From Xiphias gladius (Eukaryota; Chordata; Actinopteri; Istiophoriformes; Xiphiidae), in NCBI RefSeq assembly GCF_016859285.1, contig NC_053416.1, forward strand, positions 6,894,501 through 6,958,500: 64,000 nt of DNA, in the 5' to 3' direction. Position 1 is the first letter of the stretch. Every line of letters begins with the position of its first letter. Positions 23,210 to 35,000 of this stretch are shown here, one piece after another. The notes beneath the pieces are model-generated. The model saw only the letters and a program-made list of their open reading frames with translations, was not told where the DNA came from and ran no database searches. A program made the position numbers and the translations under genes.

Positions 23210-23840
23210 TGCAAGGCTGTCTCCTGGAAATTAAGTTTATAGTCAACTAATTTGCAACGGCAAATATGTTTTGGAGGAAACACAACTGCTGCTGCCTGCA
23301 TTATTTTTTTTATTAATGTAATGAGGCAGCGTTTTCGCATAGAAATTACGTTTATATACAACTAAACTGCAACAAGAAACACTTTTTGTAGGAAACATAA
23401 TCACTTGCTGGACTATTTGAATGAATGAATGAAGCACTATGTTTATTAATGGCAGCGGATTCGCAAGGAGCCGGCTGGGGGGACTGGTGGGTGTACAAAA
23501 TACACAAGAGTCAAACCAGAGACCAGGGTTCGCATCCACTGTCTGTGGTTGCTTTAGGCGACAAAAGCATTTAGGTTTAGATTAGGAAAATATTCTGGTT
23601 TTGGTTAAATGTAAATAAACGCCTAGATTATTGTAGTTAAAAACTGGATATTTTGGTAGAAAACAAATACAGTGTCTGTGAACATTGTACTGATACGTTC
23701 ATTATCAGCGTATTTGCAACTTGCAAAATACGTAAATTAACAACATATCCTCATTATGTTAACAGAAAATGTAATCTGGTCGCAGTTACGGCTCCCGCAT
23801 ATTTACTTTTGCAGTTTGGTTGTATAGAAGCCTAATTTCT
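23210..23840 (+). repeat. interspersed repeat array with ~115-bp internal periodicity
   Basis: Two related units start at 23227 (gaaattaagtttatagtcaa) and 23342 (gaaattacgtttatatacaa). Each is followed by ctaa...ttgcaac/ctgcaac and ttttgtaggaaac-like segments. A diverged continuation reaches about 23830, with a ccagggttcgcatcc box near 23524. A further relative lies at 40915-41085. No coding capacity; it is a dispersed fish family of uncertain class. Confidence 0.5.
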
Positions 23841-24779
23841 AGGAGAAAGGGTTGAATGAGGATGTGTCCTTAATTTATTTATTCGGTAAAATGTTCACAG
23901 ACAACGTAATTGTTTACTATATGAACTGTTCATATTGATCTAAAAGCAAAACACTTAAAAGATATTCAATATTACCACGGTGTTTTACATTCAGTCAAAA
24001 GGCTGAAGAGCTAGCCACAGCTAATCTTTCATTCTGGAGTTAAGTAATCAATATCACATTTCCCAATGCAAAGTATTAGGATAAACCAATTTTCTCAAAA
24101 GTACTGATTATAAATGCACAGAATACTGGTATTTAACTGTTATAATTTGGTCTTAATAAACCTGGGTTATTTATTTGTAAAACATTGCTTGTTTCTTCAA
24201 ACACTTAATTTATGTTTATATTCTCCTCTCGAGAACTCTTGCAGATAGGAGAGTAATGAGTACTAATAAATCAGCGGCAAAGACAGAAGTAGCGTGATGT
24301 TATATTGAGGCAAATAGTCCTAAAAGCCGCTGTGAGAACTGAAAGCAATCATTTTCAAACAGACTTAATGATTTAATGCAGTTTGTTTTGAGCTTTACCT
24401 CACACAAAATATGTGCTTTATTGTCCCGGAGCCCAGTCAGGAAGGGGGTGGGGTTGATAAGTGGATACCAAACGTATGACCATTCTTTTTAAGAGATCAT
24501 TGTTTTTATAAGGAAGAAATTAGAGTTGAAAGATATCCTCCTTTGCCAGCCAGCCTTTATTATCACAATATAATAGAGGCAGCAACAAGGTACTTGAGCA
24601 CTTGATGGTCTAGCTCGGTACATCTAGGCTCGTTAGAGAAGACTAGGAGAATTCCTACACACTGAAGGACAGGTTCACAATTTTGCAAGATGGCAAGTGT
24701 ACTGTACTTCATCAGAAATGACAGTTTTGTCCTCTCTTACTAAGGTAAAGAAAGCAATAGCATCGGAGGAGGAGATTGT

Positions 24780-25025
24780 TTTTTGTGAATGTCTTGAGGC
24801 GGAATGAGGAGGAATTCGACGTGTGTTTTTTTTGGCCGAAAGCCGGTGGAGGTAAATGCAGCCAATGACCAATCACAGCTCTTGGCCTTCACGTGGCATT
24901 TGCGTCGACGACGTAGCCCCGACGTTTCGTTACACGGACCATGCGCACGTCACGCACTGCGTAGCCTCCAAGCCCAGCTTGGCACACAGCTGCCGTGGGC
25001 TGCGGCGTAGTCCTTAACGCAGAAG
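24780..25025. repeat. CpG-containing patch, probable transposon-derived repeat
   Basis: CpG-rich, with ggcatttgcgtcgacgacgtagcc, cactgcgtagcctccaagccc and gctgcggcgtagtccttaacgcagaag. The recurring 'gcgtag' words resemble terminal regions of non-autonomous fish DNA transposons. It is not next to any first exon, so I do not call it a promoter. Confidence 0.35.
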
Positions 25026-25029
25026 CACA

Positions 25030-26700
25030 AATGGCCTTTTAGGTGATAGGTGTAAAAAATCCACAGTCCTTCTTCTGTGTGAAAATTCATTCCAAACTTT
25101 ATGTGAAAATTATACGAGGCTTCAACAGTCTGAGTTAGTCAAATCACAAAGAGGGAATTTTATATTAAAAAGACTTAGCTTAGCTTTGGGCAAAGTTTAG
25201 AACTTATTTTTGCACAGAAAAGGGATTGTGGATTTTATCCCCCATCACTCCCATTGAAAGCACATTAGGAAGGGATCTTATATTAGCCAGTATAAACAAG
25301 ATGAGTGATTCCAGTATGCAAAACCTTTATCAATGTTCTTATGTGCACCAGACTATTGTTTTAAGACAGACTTGAAAAAATGTGAACCTATCCTTTAAGA
25401 TGCCACTGTCAGTTTAAACATGATACCTTAGTATCACTTCTGTGTAACTCTCTCCCGATTTGCGCCTTTGTTTTTGGAAAGAGGGAAGGAAACTGAACTG
25501 AGCAGATTTTCTTTTTGCCATTCATCATTTGCACCATCTGCCATTGGAAGAAAATCTCGAAAGCTTCAGTGCTGTTTAAGCCGAATTAAAAAAAAAAAAA
25601 AAAAAGTGTCCCATTTATTGTGTCTCCCACAGCAGCCAGGGAAATAGCCTGTGGAACCTGGTTGATTGGCATACAGTGTAAAATGTCACGGAGAGACACA
25701 TACACAATGTATACGCTCAGTACATGTAGTGCTTGCACACACAAGTATTGACAGTTACTAATAGCGCCCTGTTATTTGTGTGTGTCTTTTTATGTGGCCT
25801 CCCTCTGTGTCTGCAGCAGTTAGATCCAAAACTCCCGGGGCCAAAAAATTAATCCATAGAGGGGAAGTAGGTCATAGGCACCTATTGAAAAACTGTCAAC
25901 AAACGGTTAGTCCGACTGCTGAGTTCACTTCAGAGGCCAGTTCCCTCAGCAGATAGCAGGGCAGTAATTTATCCTTCCTGAGCGGGGATCACAAGAGGAG
26001 GCACGTAACCATTTAAGCAGATGGCACATTAGCTCTTAAGTGCAATAGAATATAAGGGTAATGAACATTATCACAAGTCTGCTGTGGAAAATCTTCCGTG
26101 GGTGACATTTACATAAAAATATGCCCACATGGAAAATAAAGTGAGATTATTAATGTCCCACTCCTAGTTTTCTCCTTTTCACTTTCATGTTTTTCGTTTT
26201 TATCATCATATTAATTTCATCTTGAGTCATAACGTGACTGAAGAGCAGATTCACGTGTGCTTAGGCAAGCACATTCATTCAGAAAAATATTGTCGCTCAA
26301 GGCTCGGCCATTACCTACATCATGGAAAACAAACAGAAGATTTTTCTTTCCCTTCACACCTTTCTATGAGACATCTGTTGGCATACGACTGTGAAACATC
26401 AAAACCGTGAAATCTCCTCCTTGTCTTATGGTGATTTAATGTTTTCCTTGTCTTTCGCAACAAACTGTAAATTTCCATGTGGCCTTTGCCTTCTAAATGT
26501 CACACTCACAGTTTCCTTTTCTCTTTATGTCCCCTACATTTATTTCATCCTCTGCACAGAAAGGGTACGTTGTTGTTCCTGCCTTGCTCAATGTGGAGAG
26601 TTCAAGAGGTAGCTTGTTTGCATAAAAGAGGAAATTGCTGAACTGTGTGAGGCTCACTGAATACCGAAAATGACATAGTTTTCATTCTTGCAGACACAGT
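25030..26700. other. intergenic spacer downstream of trat1
   Basis: AT-rich with a poly-A run at 25588-25605. Small ORFs at 26222-26410 and 26391-26612 have no recognisable domain. Nothing further is supported. Confidence 0.5.
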
Positions 26701-26713
26701 AATAGATAATATC

Positions 26714-26719
26714 TTTATT
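26714..26719 (-). terminator. candidate polyadenylation signal of trat1
   Basis: The plus strand reads tttatt (AATAAA on the gene strand), 70 bases past the trat1 stop codon. This is the first canonical hexamer after the gene. Confidence 0.5.
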
Positions 26720-26788
26720 GGCTTTTCCATGTGGCCTAGAATTAAACTCTGAACAGTTTGAAGCAATAAGTCTTAAAATGAAGTCTGT

Positions 26789-29700
26789 CTAATCTTGTTG
26801 GTCATCATCTTGGCTAAAGCTGCCGATGAAATGATCAGTGTCAATCTGAATAGCCTGTACCTCTGAAAGCGGTGTACATACAGTCCCATGACCAGCATCT
26901 TGTCTATCTTTTCTTTCCTCGCTCTCTTGCTCTCCTTGCCATTCTCTAGTTGCCCGATCCTCCCGCCTTCTTGTTTCTTCCCATCCCCCGTCCTCCCTCT
27001 CCATGTTTATGCACCTTTCTCTTTCCATCTCCTCTGTCTCTTGGGCTATCTGTTGACTGTTCAGGTAGATGCTACTGTGTGAGACCATGGTGCTGGTGTC
27101 TCTGGAAAGAAGGTGAGCATCCATGGTTCCTTCCACCTCCAAGAAAGCATTGACGGGGGGTGTGAGGTGAACTGGCAGCTGATTGTTTCGCCCCTGAGTC
27201 TGGTCTTGCTGATGGTGATGCTTCTTCTTGCGTTTCTTTGCCACCTTCAGATCCAATGAGGCATAGTTCAGGTCAGGCTCTAAGGGCTGCTTTCAGACAA
27301 AAAGGATTTAGTAAAATACAATTTTAAATTTTTTCATGTTTTTAAACAAAAGTGCTGCAGCGTTTAAATTAAATATTCTATATGGGTGTGCTCTTGTAGC
27401 TGTAGGTTCTCAAGCATTTCTGTAAACCCTGTTTACTTTTAGAACATTTCGTGCTTAATTCTGTTCTTTGGTTCACGGCTTCATTAACCACAATGTGTCT
27501 CTGGTGTAAGCTGCTTTCTGTTTTGAAAACAAATCTTGTCAGCATGGGTTGAGCTGGTCTGCATGCGTATTTACATGAAATGCATGCCATGATATATTTA
27601 GTTTCAGCAGGAACAGAAGACAACAAATGCTTTATACTAAAATAGCAGCGTTAACTAAATCTATCCAAGCAACTGGTTTAGAATATGATTATACAGGGTA
27701 AACAACTAGCAAACCCATTTTGGCTTGTTACCTTCAAGTGCATATTATATTCACTACATTTCATCCTCTATATTGGAAATGCAAAGCTTTAACGGTGAGG
27801 TTTCACAATGTAATTCATCCGGGGACAAACACGGGCAAATCAGGTATAATTAGTCTAACTTGAAAAAAAAACGCTGGGTGAGTTAACCTTGCACCACAGA
27901 GCACAAAAAGCATTCTGCAGAGTTTTTCCACTCTGCGATAACACTGTCAGTCCCTGCGCATGCTATTGAACATAACATAAAATGACATACAGGAATAACA
28001 GTATGTCTAAACGTTACATACTGCATCTATGAAAACGATGTGGGAATTATGTAATAACTACATCCATGGAAACAAACTTGCATAGAAATTGTAATACGGT
28101 AAATTAATTATAGTAATTACCTGCAAACGATCTCTTGTGCGTTGCATGGTCATCATCTCATAGCAAACCTCCGCAGAACCTGAACAAGTAAAACGCATGG
28201 TTTGGCAATTTACATCCAAGGGCACGTAAAAGGGAATAATCTAGATTTTTGAAGGCTCATCTACTGACTCATTTACGACAAAAAATGCAGCTGAATATTT
28301 ATCTAAAGTAATTCAAACGGTGGGTAAAAAGTATATGTAGTAAATGCTTTTATTTACGCATTTATCTGAAGTGTAACCCTCATGAAATTGATTCAAATTA
28401 ATTTTCGGGCTTGTTTCAATGTACACTTAATGTTTCTATAACTTGACTACATGGCATTTGCAAAAATACACTGTCCACAAATACAGAAAAAGGAAACAAT
28501 CATATTATGAGAAAAACTAAAATATGCGAAATATCAAATGGGTGCAATATTTCTTGTAATATATGCAGCTTTTTTTCACCATTGCTCGACATATGTGCAA
28601 TACTGCACCTCACGTAAACATTGTCCAGTATTGCACCTCATGTAAATACACTGGTGATTTAAAAATCTTTCTCTTAACTGATCTACTCTCCATGTGTCAA
28701 GTGATACCTACCCTCGTGTCTGCCCTCCACGAGAGTAGGTACATCTTATCTTATCTATCTTATCTTGTATAGACAAATCATGCACAGCTTATACGAAAAT
28801 AATTTTTGGGACAGAATGAGTAATATGCCGGTATGCTGACAAATATGCAATGCATCAGTGCTATTTTCATAAATGTGGCAGATGGCAGGCCTGCGCTCAC
28901 CTCCTCTGTCTGCGCTGATGTTGCCGTAGATTGGATTTTCCTGTTGCTCGTGATGATTGTTGGGATTTTCCTCCTGCTCGTGACGATTGAGGTAATGAAA
29001 ATAACGGCCTTCATCCTGTGACAGGCTTCGACAAGAAAGTAAATTTAAATATTGGATGTATTGGACTAAATAATAACGGGGTGACATGCACGTGCCTAAG
29101 CCTCATTTTAAAAAGTAGGTAAAAAGCATACCTTTCCCCTTCATATATCTGTGAGTAGCAGCAGTCATCTTTGTCTGTACAAAAAAAATATTAAGCAGTA
29201 TATAGAATGTCCCGTTGTCCTGGGAGAGGTTTGGAATAAACTGTGACTACTTTTAAACAAGCAAAACAATATGCCAAAAAAAAACATACAAAACAAACAA
29301 ACTGAGTTTACATATAATCATACCTCTGCACAAAGAAGATCTTCGTCTGACGCAGAGGATGACATTGAGGCACATAGAGGCCAGCAAGGCTAGAAATAAC
29401 AGCACCAGTCCCACCAGTTCAATGTGACCAGCTAAAGGACAAAAGCAAGCTGACTATTAGAAACCCAAAACCTTTAAGCACCTGTCCGTTGGAAGCAAAA
29501 AGTCACTGGATTTATTTTATAACTTACAATTTTTATCAGCTTTTATCACTTTGGAATTTCCCTCTGCACATCGTAACAACAAAGTGGAAAGATGATTTTT
29601 AAAATGTGCTATCACCAGTGAGAGACAAACAGGCAATCGGTTGTTTCTACAGTACTAGATAATTCCAATCCCTGACCACTGAGATGACAAATAGGAGGAA

Positions 29701-30381
29701 AAACAGTGAAAGTTTCACAATTGAAAATGCTATGGTCATTCTAAAACAATGAATGTATACTAAATGTGTATCTACCTTGTGCTACTGTATATAGAACAAT
29801 AACATTTTTCAAAAATCAGTCTAGAAAAATCCCCATTGAGCCTCTAAGGAAACATTATTTTCTCATTTGAAACACGTATTGTGCCACTTTCAGCAAAACA
29901 AAACTGACAAATTTCAGAGGAAATTAATTTTTCCCACTGTAAGCACAGCTTTATTTTCAATAATAATTTAAAAAGAAAAATAATCTCTCTGTAAGTAAAA
30001 TAAGTCATTTGGTTAAAAGGTGTCACAAGCACATGATGAACGTATGTACTGTGACGCAAACGAAACAAGGTTATGTGCAGATACCAAACTACAAAAAAAA
30101 AAAGCACAATATACCATTAAATACATAAAAGTTATGATTATCAAGTCATTGTGTTATTTAATGTAATCCTCCAGTCTTTACTTGCGCCTTTTGTTCTGCC
30201 GTACTTGTGACATGTGCTTTAGAAATGATTTAGCTTTTTTTTTGGTTTTTGCGGCAGAAGCAGCATTTCGTGGAATTATCCCAAGGGATACCTAGAATAT
30301 ATAAACAGATACGTAGAATGTAGAAACATTAAATACAAGTTTGAAAAATCTAAAAGCTGCCACGATCCTACCGTTTGACAT
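26789..30381 (-). CDS. trat1: T-cell receptor-associated transmembrane adaptor 1 (TRIM), 7 coding exons, 292 aa
   Basis: Coding exons in gene order: 30372-30381, 29528-29563, 29324-29431, 29132-29174, 28901-29025, 28121-28179, 26789-27286. They sum to 879 nt. The ectodomain has about 18 residues (MSNEGNSKVIKADKNSGH). The membrane helix is at about 19-43 (IELVGLVLLFLALLASMCLN), with CVRRRSS as stop-transfer, giving a type III topology. Tyrosine motifs: Y99 in NPIYGNI (YxN, Grb2 type), Y114 in CYEMM (YxxM, PI3K p85 type), Y135 in NYASL and Y201 in SSIYLNS (YxN). A basic run follows NYASL (KKRKKKHHH). The same three motif cores (IYGN, CYExM, YASLD plus a Lys/Arg run) occur in this order in human TRAT1, which is the main basis for the call. 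Family role: joins the TCR-CD3-zeta complex, favours its surface expression and recruits PI3K. Odd points: 292 aa against 186 in human, with an extra Glu/Arg-rich tail (208-257), and no Cys in the ectodomain for the disulfide dimer known in mammals. Confidence 0.85.
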
Positions 30382-30720
30382 ATTCCAGCCGTCTTGGAAA
30401 AAACAGGTTGTCTGTCTGGTACGATTGCTCTCAGGCTACAGGGCATCACTGTGTCACTCAGTGAGGTGTGCTACACTGAAGTCTATTTTTACCTTGCCGT
30501 AGTTACCTCTCTTATCACACCACTTTGAAAACTGTCTGCGCTTCAGTTACAAACAGGAAACTATGTAACCTCATTCCGAAGCCCCCGTTCTCAATGCCAG
30601 CACCAGAGACACAAAACAATTTCAAATAGATAACATCATTACTATGTAAAGAGGACAATAATTTATAAATTAAATCAGTTAGGAACTTCAATATTAATGT
30701 AAACATTGGTTAAATTTTCA
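30382..30720 (-). promoter_or_regulatory. trat1 5' region with GATA and ETS-like sites
   Basis: Just upstream of the trat1 ATG on the gene strand, gtgtgataag (plus 30511-30520) matches a GATA site and a ggaa core in acaggaaact (around 30552) matches an ETS-like site. Both are typical of T-cell promoters. They are short motifs in an unproven promoter, so this is inference from position. Confidence 0.3.
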
Positions 30721-31800
30721 AACGTTGGCACAGAAAAAAACTACACGCTAACCACACTACACGCTAATAAGCTAGAACATTTCCATTCAATTTATTTGCC
30801 AGCTGATCAAAAACGTCCAAATGCACGTATGCTGGATTTTTTTTAAATTTTCGAATTAATTTTTAATCCTAGCCCTTGCTTAACGAACCTGACCCTGACT
30901 AAACCAAGTCTAAACGGTAAAATAAATCCTTAAACTTGTAGGGACAGTCAAGTCCCCACAGTGCCACGAATAAGAGGCAGACATATGTAGACTTCGAACG
31001 GGTACAATACACTAGACCTTAATACATTATTTCTGTGTGCGCAAACGTCAGAGCTATATCAAGAACTTATATCTTGCAGAGACAAAGAACATTGTGGTTT
31101 TGCTACTGTGGTTGGAAAATCTGACGGTGAAAAAGTGCAGTTGTGAAAGGTTTCTCAGTAGCAACTAAATGCAGTAGCGTGTGTCAATGTATGTACAGTG
31201 TGGATGAAAAAGTTTGGTCTGTAAATGAATTATCGCCACACAGGAACAAAAAATAAAAATAAAAGCAGCAAATACTCAAAAATATGAAAATCTTCATTGT
31301 TAACATCTTCATTGTTAACATTGTTGTATGTGTGCGCGTAAAGGCAGCCAGTGTTTGTTATAATTATTAGCCATTTAGTCCATGTGGTTTGTGGTTTAAG
31401 CCTCCCCAAACGTCGCCCTGTGGTACCTGTGGACAACACTAACCATTGATGTAAAGGCTTTAATCAACATGGCACAAATCACATCGACATCAGCGCTAAA
31501 CAGCTTCTTTAGAGGAAGTCACTGGGCTTTAGGGGCAGGAAATCAGAATTCAGATGAGAGACCTCTTTAGCAGCAGAAGCAGACATGGAGAGTAGATCAG
31601 TAGATAGATTTTGTTTTTTTTTTTTTTTTTTTGTTTAAAAAAATTGCAAATTTGTACTGCTGTATGAGATTTAAAATCCATATGACTGCATTATAAAGGC
31701 ACAGTGAATATACTGTATAATATTGCGAGAATGGCATAAAAGAAAGAAGTAAATAACACAAGCAGCTGCAGTGTAATAGTTCAGAGTCATATTAAACCAG
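30721..31800. other. intergenic spacer between cd96 and trat1
   Basis: AT-rich, with a poly-T run at 31614-31632 and a duplicated aatcttcattgttaac word (31289-31320). No exon or repeat family recognised. Confidence 0.5.
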
Positions 31801-31824
31801 CTTTTATTTTCAAACTGTAGAAAC

Positions 31825-31830
31825 TTTATT
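31825..31830 (-). terminator. candidate polyadenylation signal of cd96
   Basis: The plus strand reads tttatt (AATAAA on the gene strand) about 210 bases past the cd96 stop. A second hexamer lies at 31803-31808. Confidence 0.4.
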
Positions 31831-32041
31831 ACATTTAGAAGTATTTAAAAAGTATTTAAAAAGTATTTACTTTCTTGAAGAATAAAAGAAAGTAAATTAA
31901 GTAAAGTAAAGTTAAAAGTAAAGTAAAACAGCTCGTAACTCTGCATGTCACCAAGACAGGATATTGCTAACACTATATCCAAACAATAAATGTATGTGAT
32001 TTATCAACCGTCATTAGGCATTAGAAATAATTTGTTTCATA

Positions 32042-35000
32042 TCATATCATATTAACCATGAATTCTGTTTCCGAGTTACACCTTGAAGTGAGGAAAGGCG
32101 GTGCTGAAACCTCATGGTGTCTTGCAGCCGTATACTTGACTGGAGGAGGAGGGGGTTTGAACGGCGGTGGTAGAGCCATCCTACAGGGAGAGAGTGAGAG
32201 CACGAATATTGACTAGTGGCATTGCTTGAAAAGTTATCTGGTTCCGGGAAGCATGAAGATGTAGTGGGCCATGTGCATCTATCGAAACATAGGACAGGTG
32301 TGAATATTTTTTCATGTCTTTCAGGGTCACCCAGAGCACGATCCTGAATACGAGTTTTACCTCTGTTTTGTAATGCGTCTCCTGTAGAGAAAGCCAGCCA
32401 CAGCGATCAATGCCAGTATTGCCAGTATTGGAACGACGGTTAACACCTCCAGATGACTCCGTACGGCATCTAAAAAGCAGATTCAGAGTCATTCTGGAGG
32501 ACAGCAACGGCTACAGATGTATTCCTAAGATACTGATCAGCTGGTGAAACCCAGCAGACTCCAACAAATATTGATATAAAATGTACAGCTACAATGTGAA
32601 ACTTTTTTTGCCTTGAGGCAGAAAAGAGTGTCTTGCAGGCCCCCCACCTCCCCCATCCCCCATCTGGTCATACACCCACCCCAGAAGCTGACACTTCTTT
32701 TAATGAGTTTTCTATCTCGAAAAAGGCATCTAGCCTGAGGCTGAGAAAACTGGGATCTTTAAAGCCTCCACATGTCATGACGATGCAGATGGTGAAGGCA
32801 AATAAACTGTGGCTAATATTCATCTATAGTTTTTAAGGGGGTTTTGCCTGTTGAGCATTTAGCTCTGTCGTTTGCAGTTATTTGCGGCTTTTAAACAGTT
32901 TCTGTTGTTTACTTTACGGCACTGAAACTGCTCGCCTCACTTCGATAGTAAAAAAAAAAACCTTAGCTAATCACACTGTTGCCAGTCCCCAGAGCAAATG
33001 ATACGGCCCCAACAATTGGTAAAAAGCCAGTTTCAGGCAACAGAGGAATATAGATACAGGTTCTCAGGCTGACACAAAATAGTAAATAATATAATCTACT
33101 GCTGATTATATAGTTCTTATCCCCTTAAATTGTATCATCACTTTTTTGGAGCTGCAGGGCACATAGTGGTGAAAGATTCTGTCCTTCAAATGTGGCCTTT
33201 CTGGAGGAAAAAGGGGGCAAATCAAGTATTTCACTACATTGATGAATTATCTGTGAAATATTTGATAAGTATTACCTCCAGCCACTGTTCCACGTCCAGT
33301 GTTCAGCCTTAGGGTTGCACCAGGACTTTCATCCTTTTCTGTATTGTTTCCCATGGTGCTGGACTCCTCTGGCCTGATCGAGGACATGCCCTCTGGGGGC
33401 ACTGTATGTGGCACGGACCTGTTCCTCGTTTCACCACTGGTTATTTCCTGTGTTGATCTGAACCCTGTACTACCGTAACTTATACTTGTAGAAGAGACCC
33501 CTAAGTGATAGGGGTCAGTGTGCATGGCAGGGGATGGTGTGACATTGACATGTGTATAATTTGTAGAAGAGTTTATATGCTCTCCAGCTGTGATTGTAAC
33601 ATTGCTGGGGGTTGGATTATCATCTGTCACATCGGTACCCGGACTCATGGTCCAGGTTACATCGGTGTCGGTGGTTGAAAGCCCAGTAGTCGGTGATGTG
33701 GTGCGCCCACTGTCTGCAGGTTCCGGCAAACCCTCTTCGGTTACATGAAACCGTGGTGACACTGTTGCGTGATCTGAAGGTAGTGAAACAAGTCAGTCTA
33801 CAGTAATGATGCAGCAACCATGTACTGTATTGTTTTGATGTTGTCCCCCGTGGTATCAACAACATACTTTGTTATAAATGAAACACCTTACATGGAAAAC
33901 TGTGCACATTAACAAACTGTAGCCTATCCACCACACTGGAATCATTTTTTACTTGGTAGCGACGTTAATAAATTCATGAAAAAGTTTATGGCTTAGTTGG
34001 ACATGTAGGTAAATGAACTTACTCAATTTCTTGATGACAATTGATGACACTCATCTCTGTACGGTAAAAACGTAGCAGGAGCCGGCAGGCGGTTAGCGTA
34101 GCTTAGCACAAATACAGGAAACAGGGGCAAACAGGTAGCCGGGCTCCGTCGGAAGGTAACAAGATCTGCCTACCAGCGACTCTAAAGGTCACTAACAAGT
34201 TATATCTTGTTGGTTCAATGCGGACAGAAAGAAAAGTGGTGGTTTCACAGGGAGTTATGAGCTGGAAGTATTTCTTCATCAGGGGCAGCAACTTCCTGCA
34301 GTCTCTGCTGGTGGCCTGGAAACTGCTCCTAGCTAAGAAACAGTCCAGCACATAACCCCCCCCCCCCGCACAATGATGCTTCATTAAGACATGGGCCAAG
34401 TTAGCATTGATGAACACTCTGTGCATAATCAATAGGTAAAATAAGGCAGAGAGCTCAGGATCAGGATCCTGGATTGTGAAGTCATGGGCACAGATTCCCG
34501 AGGTAATGAATTGCAAATTCAGCAGCATGGTATAAATGTATTCCTAAATAATGAGTAAGGTCAATCTAGTTTGCGTCATTTCTTTCCCATTTTGTTTCAA
34601 ACCATGTTTACCCCCATACATACACCTAGACAGACCCATCATCAGTCTCGGCTGGCATCCCCTGTGAGTCATGAGACACAACTGAGATTATGTCAAATTT
34701 GGCTAGTTTACAGGCATTCTCAATGCCATCCAGTGCTGCGATGCAAAGTGATCTAAGGCAACGCCGTGTCAGTTTCAAGTAGCTTATCACAGTTTTTTTT
34801 AAACCCTTCATGAAGGCTGTACCACTCCAATTTGTCCAACAGATTGTGCTCTCACCCCATATCATGATTCGGAGATGCTGTTGAGCCTCCGCTTTGGGTA
34901 TTCGTGCTTGTGGTTTGACAGTAGATAGAAAGGAAGTACAGGAAGTGACTTTAGACGTATGTGTACCTTGTGTTTTATCTTTTGTTACATATTCAGATTC

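Noticed and set aside
23500-23540. tRNA-like B-box (ccagggttcgcatcc)
   Set aside because: No matching A-box or cloverleaf can be built; it belongs to the interspersed repeat at 23210-23840.
26950-27153. Plus-strand ORFs over the trat1 last exon
   Set aside because: They are shadows of the minus-strand coding exon, with no motif of their own.
34103-34528. 141-codon minus ORF in a cd96 intron
   Set aside because: It overlaps a dispersed fish repeat and has no domain or splice logic.
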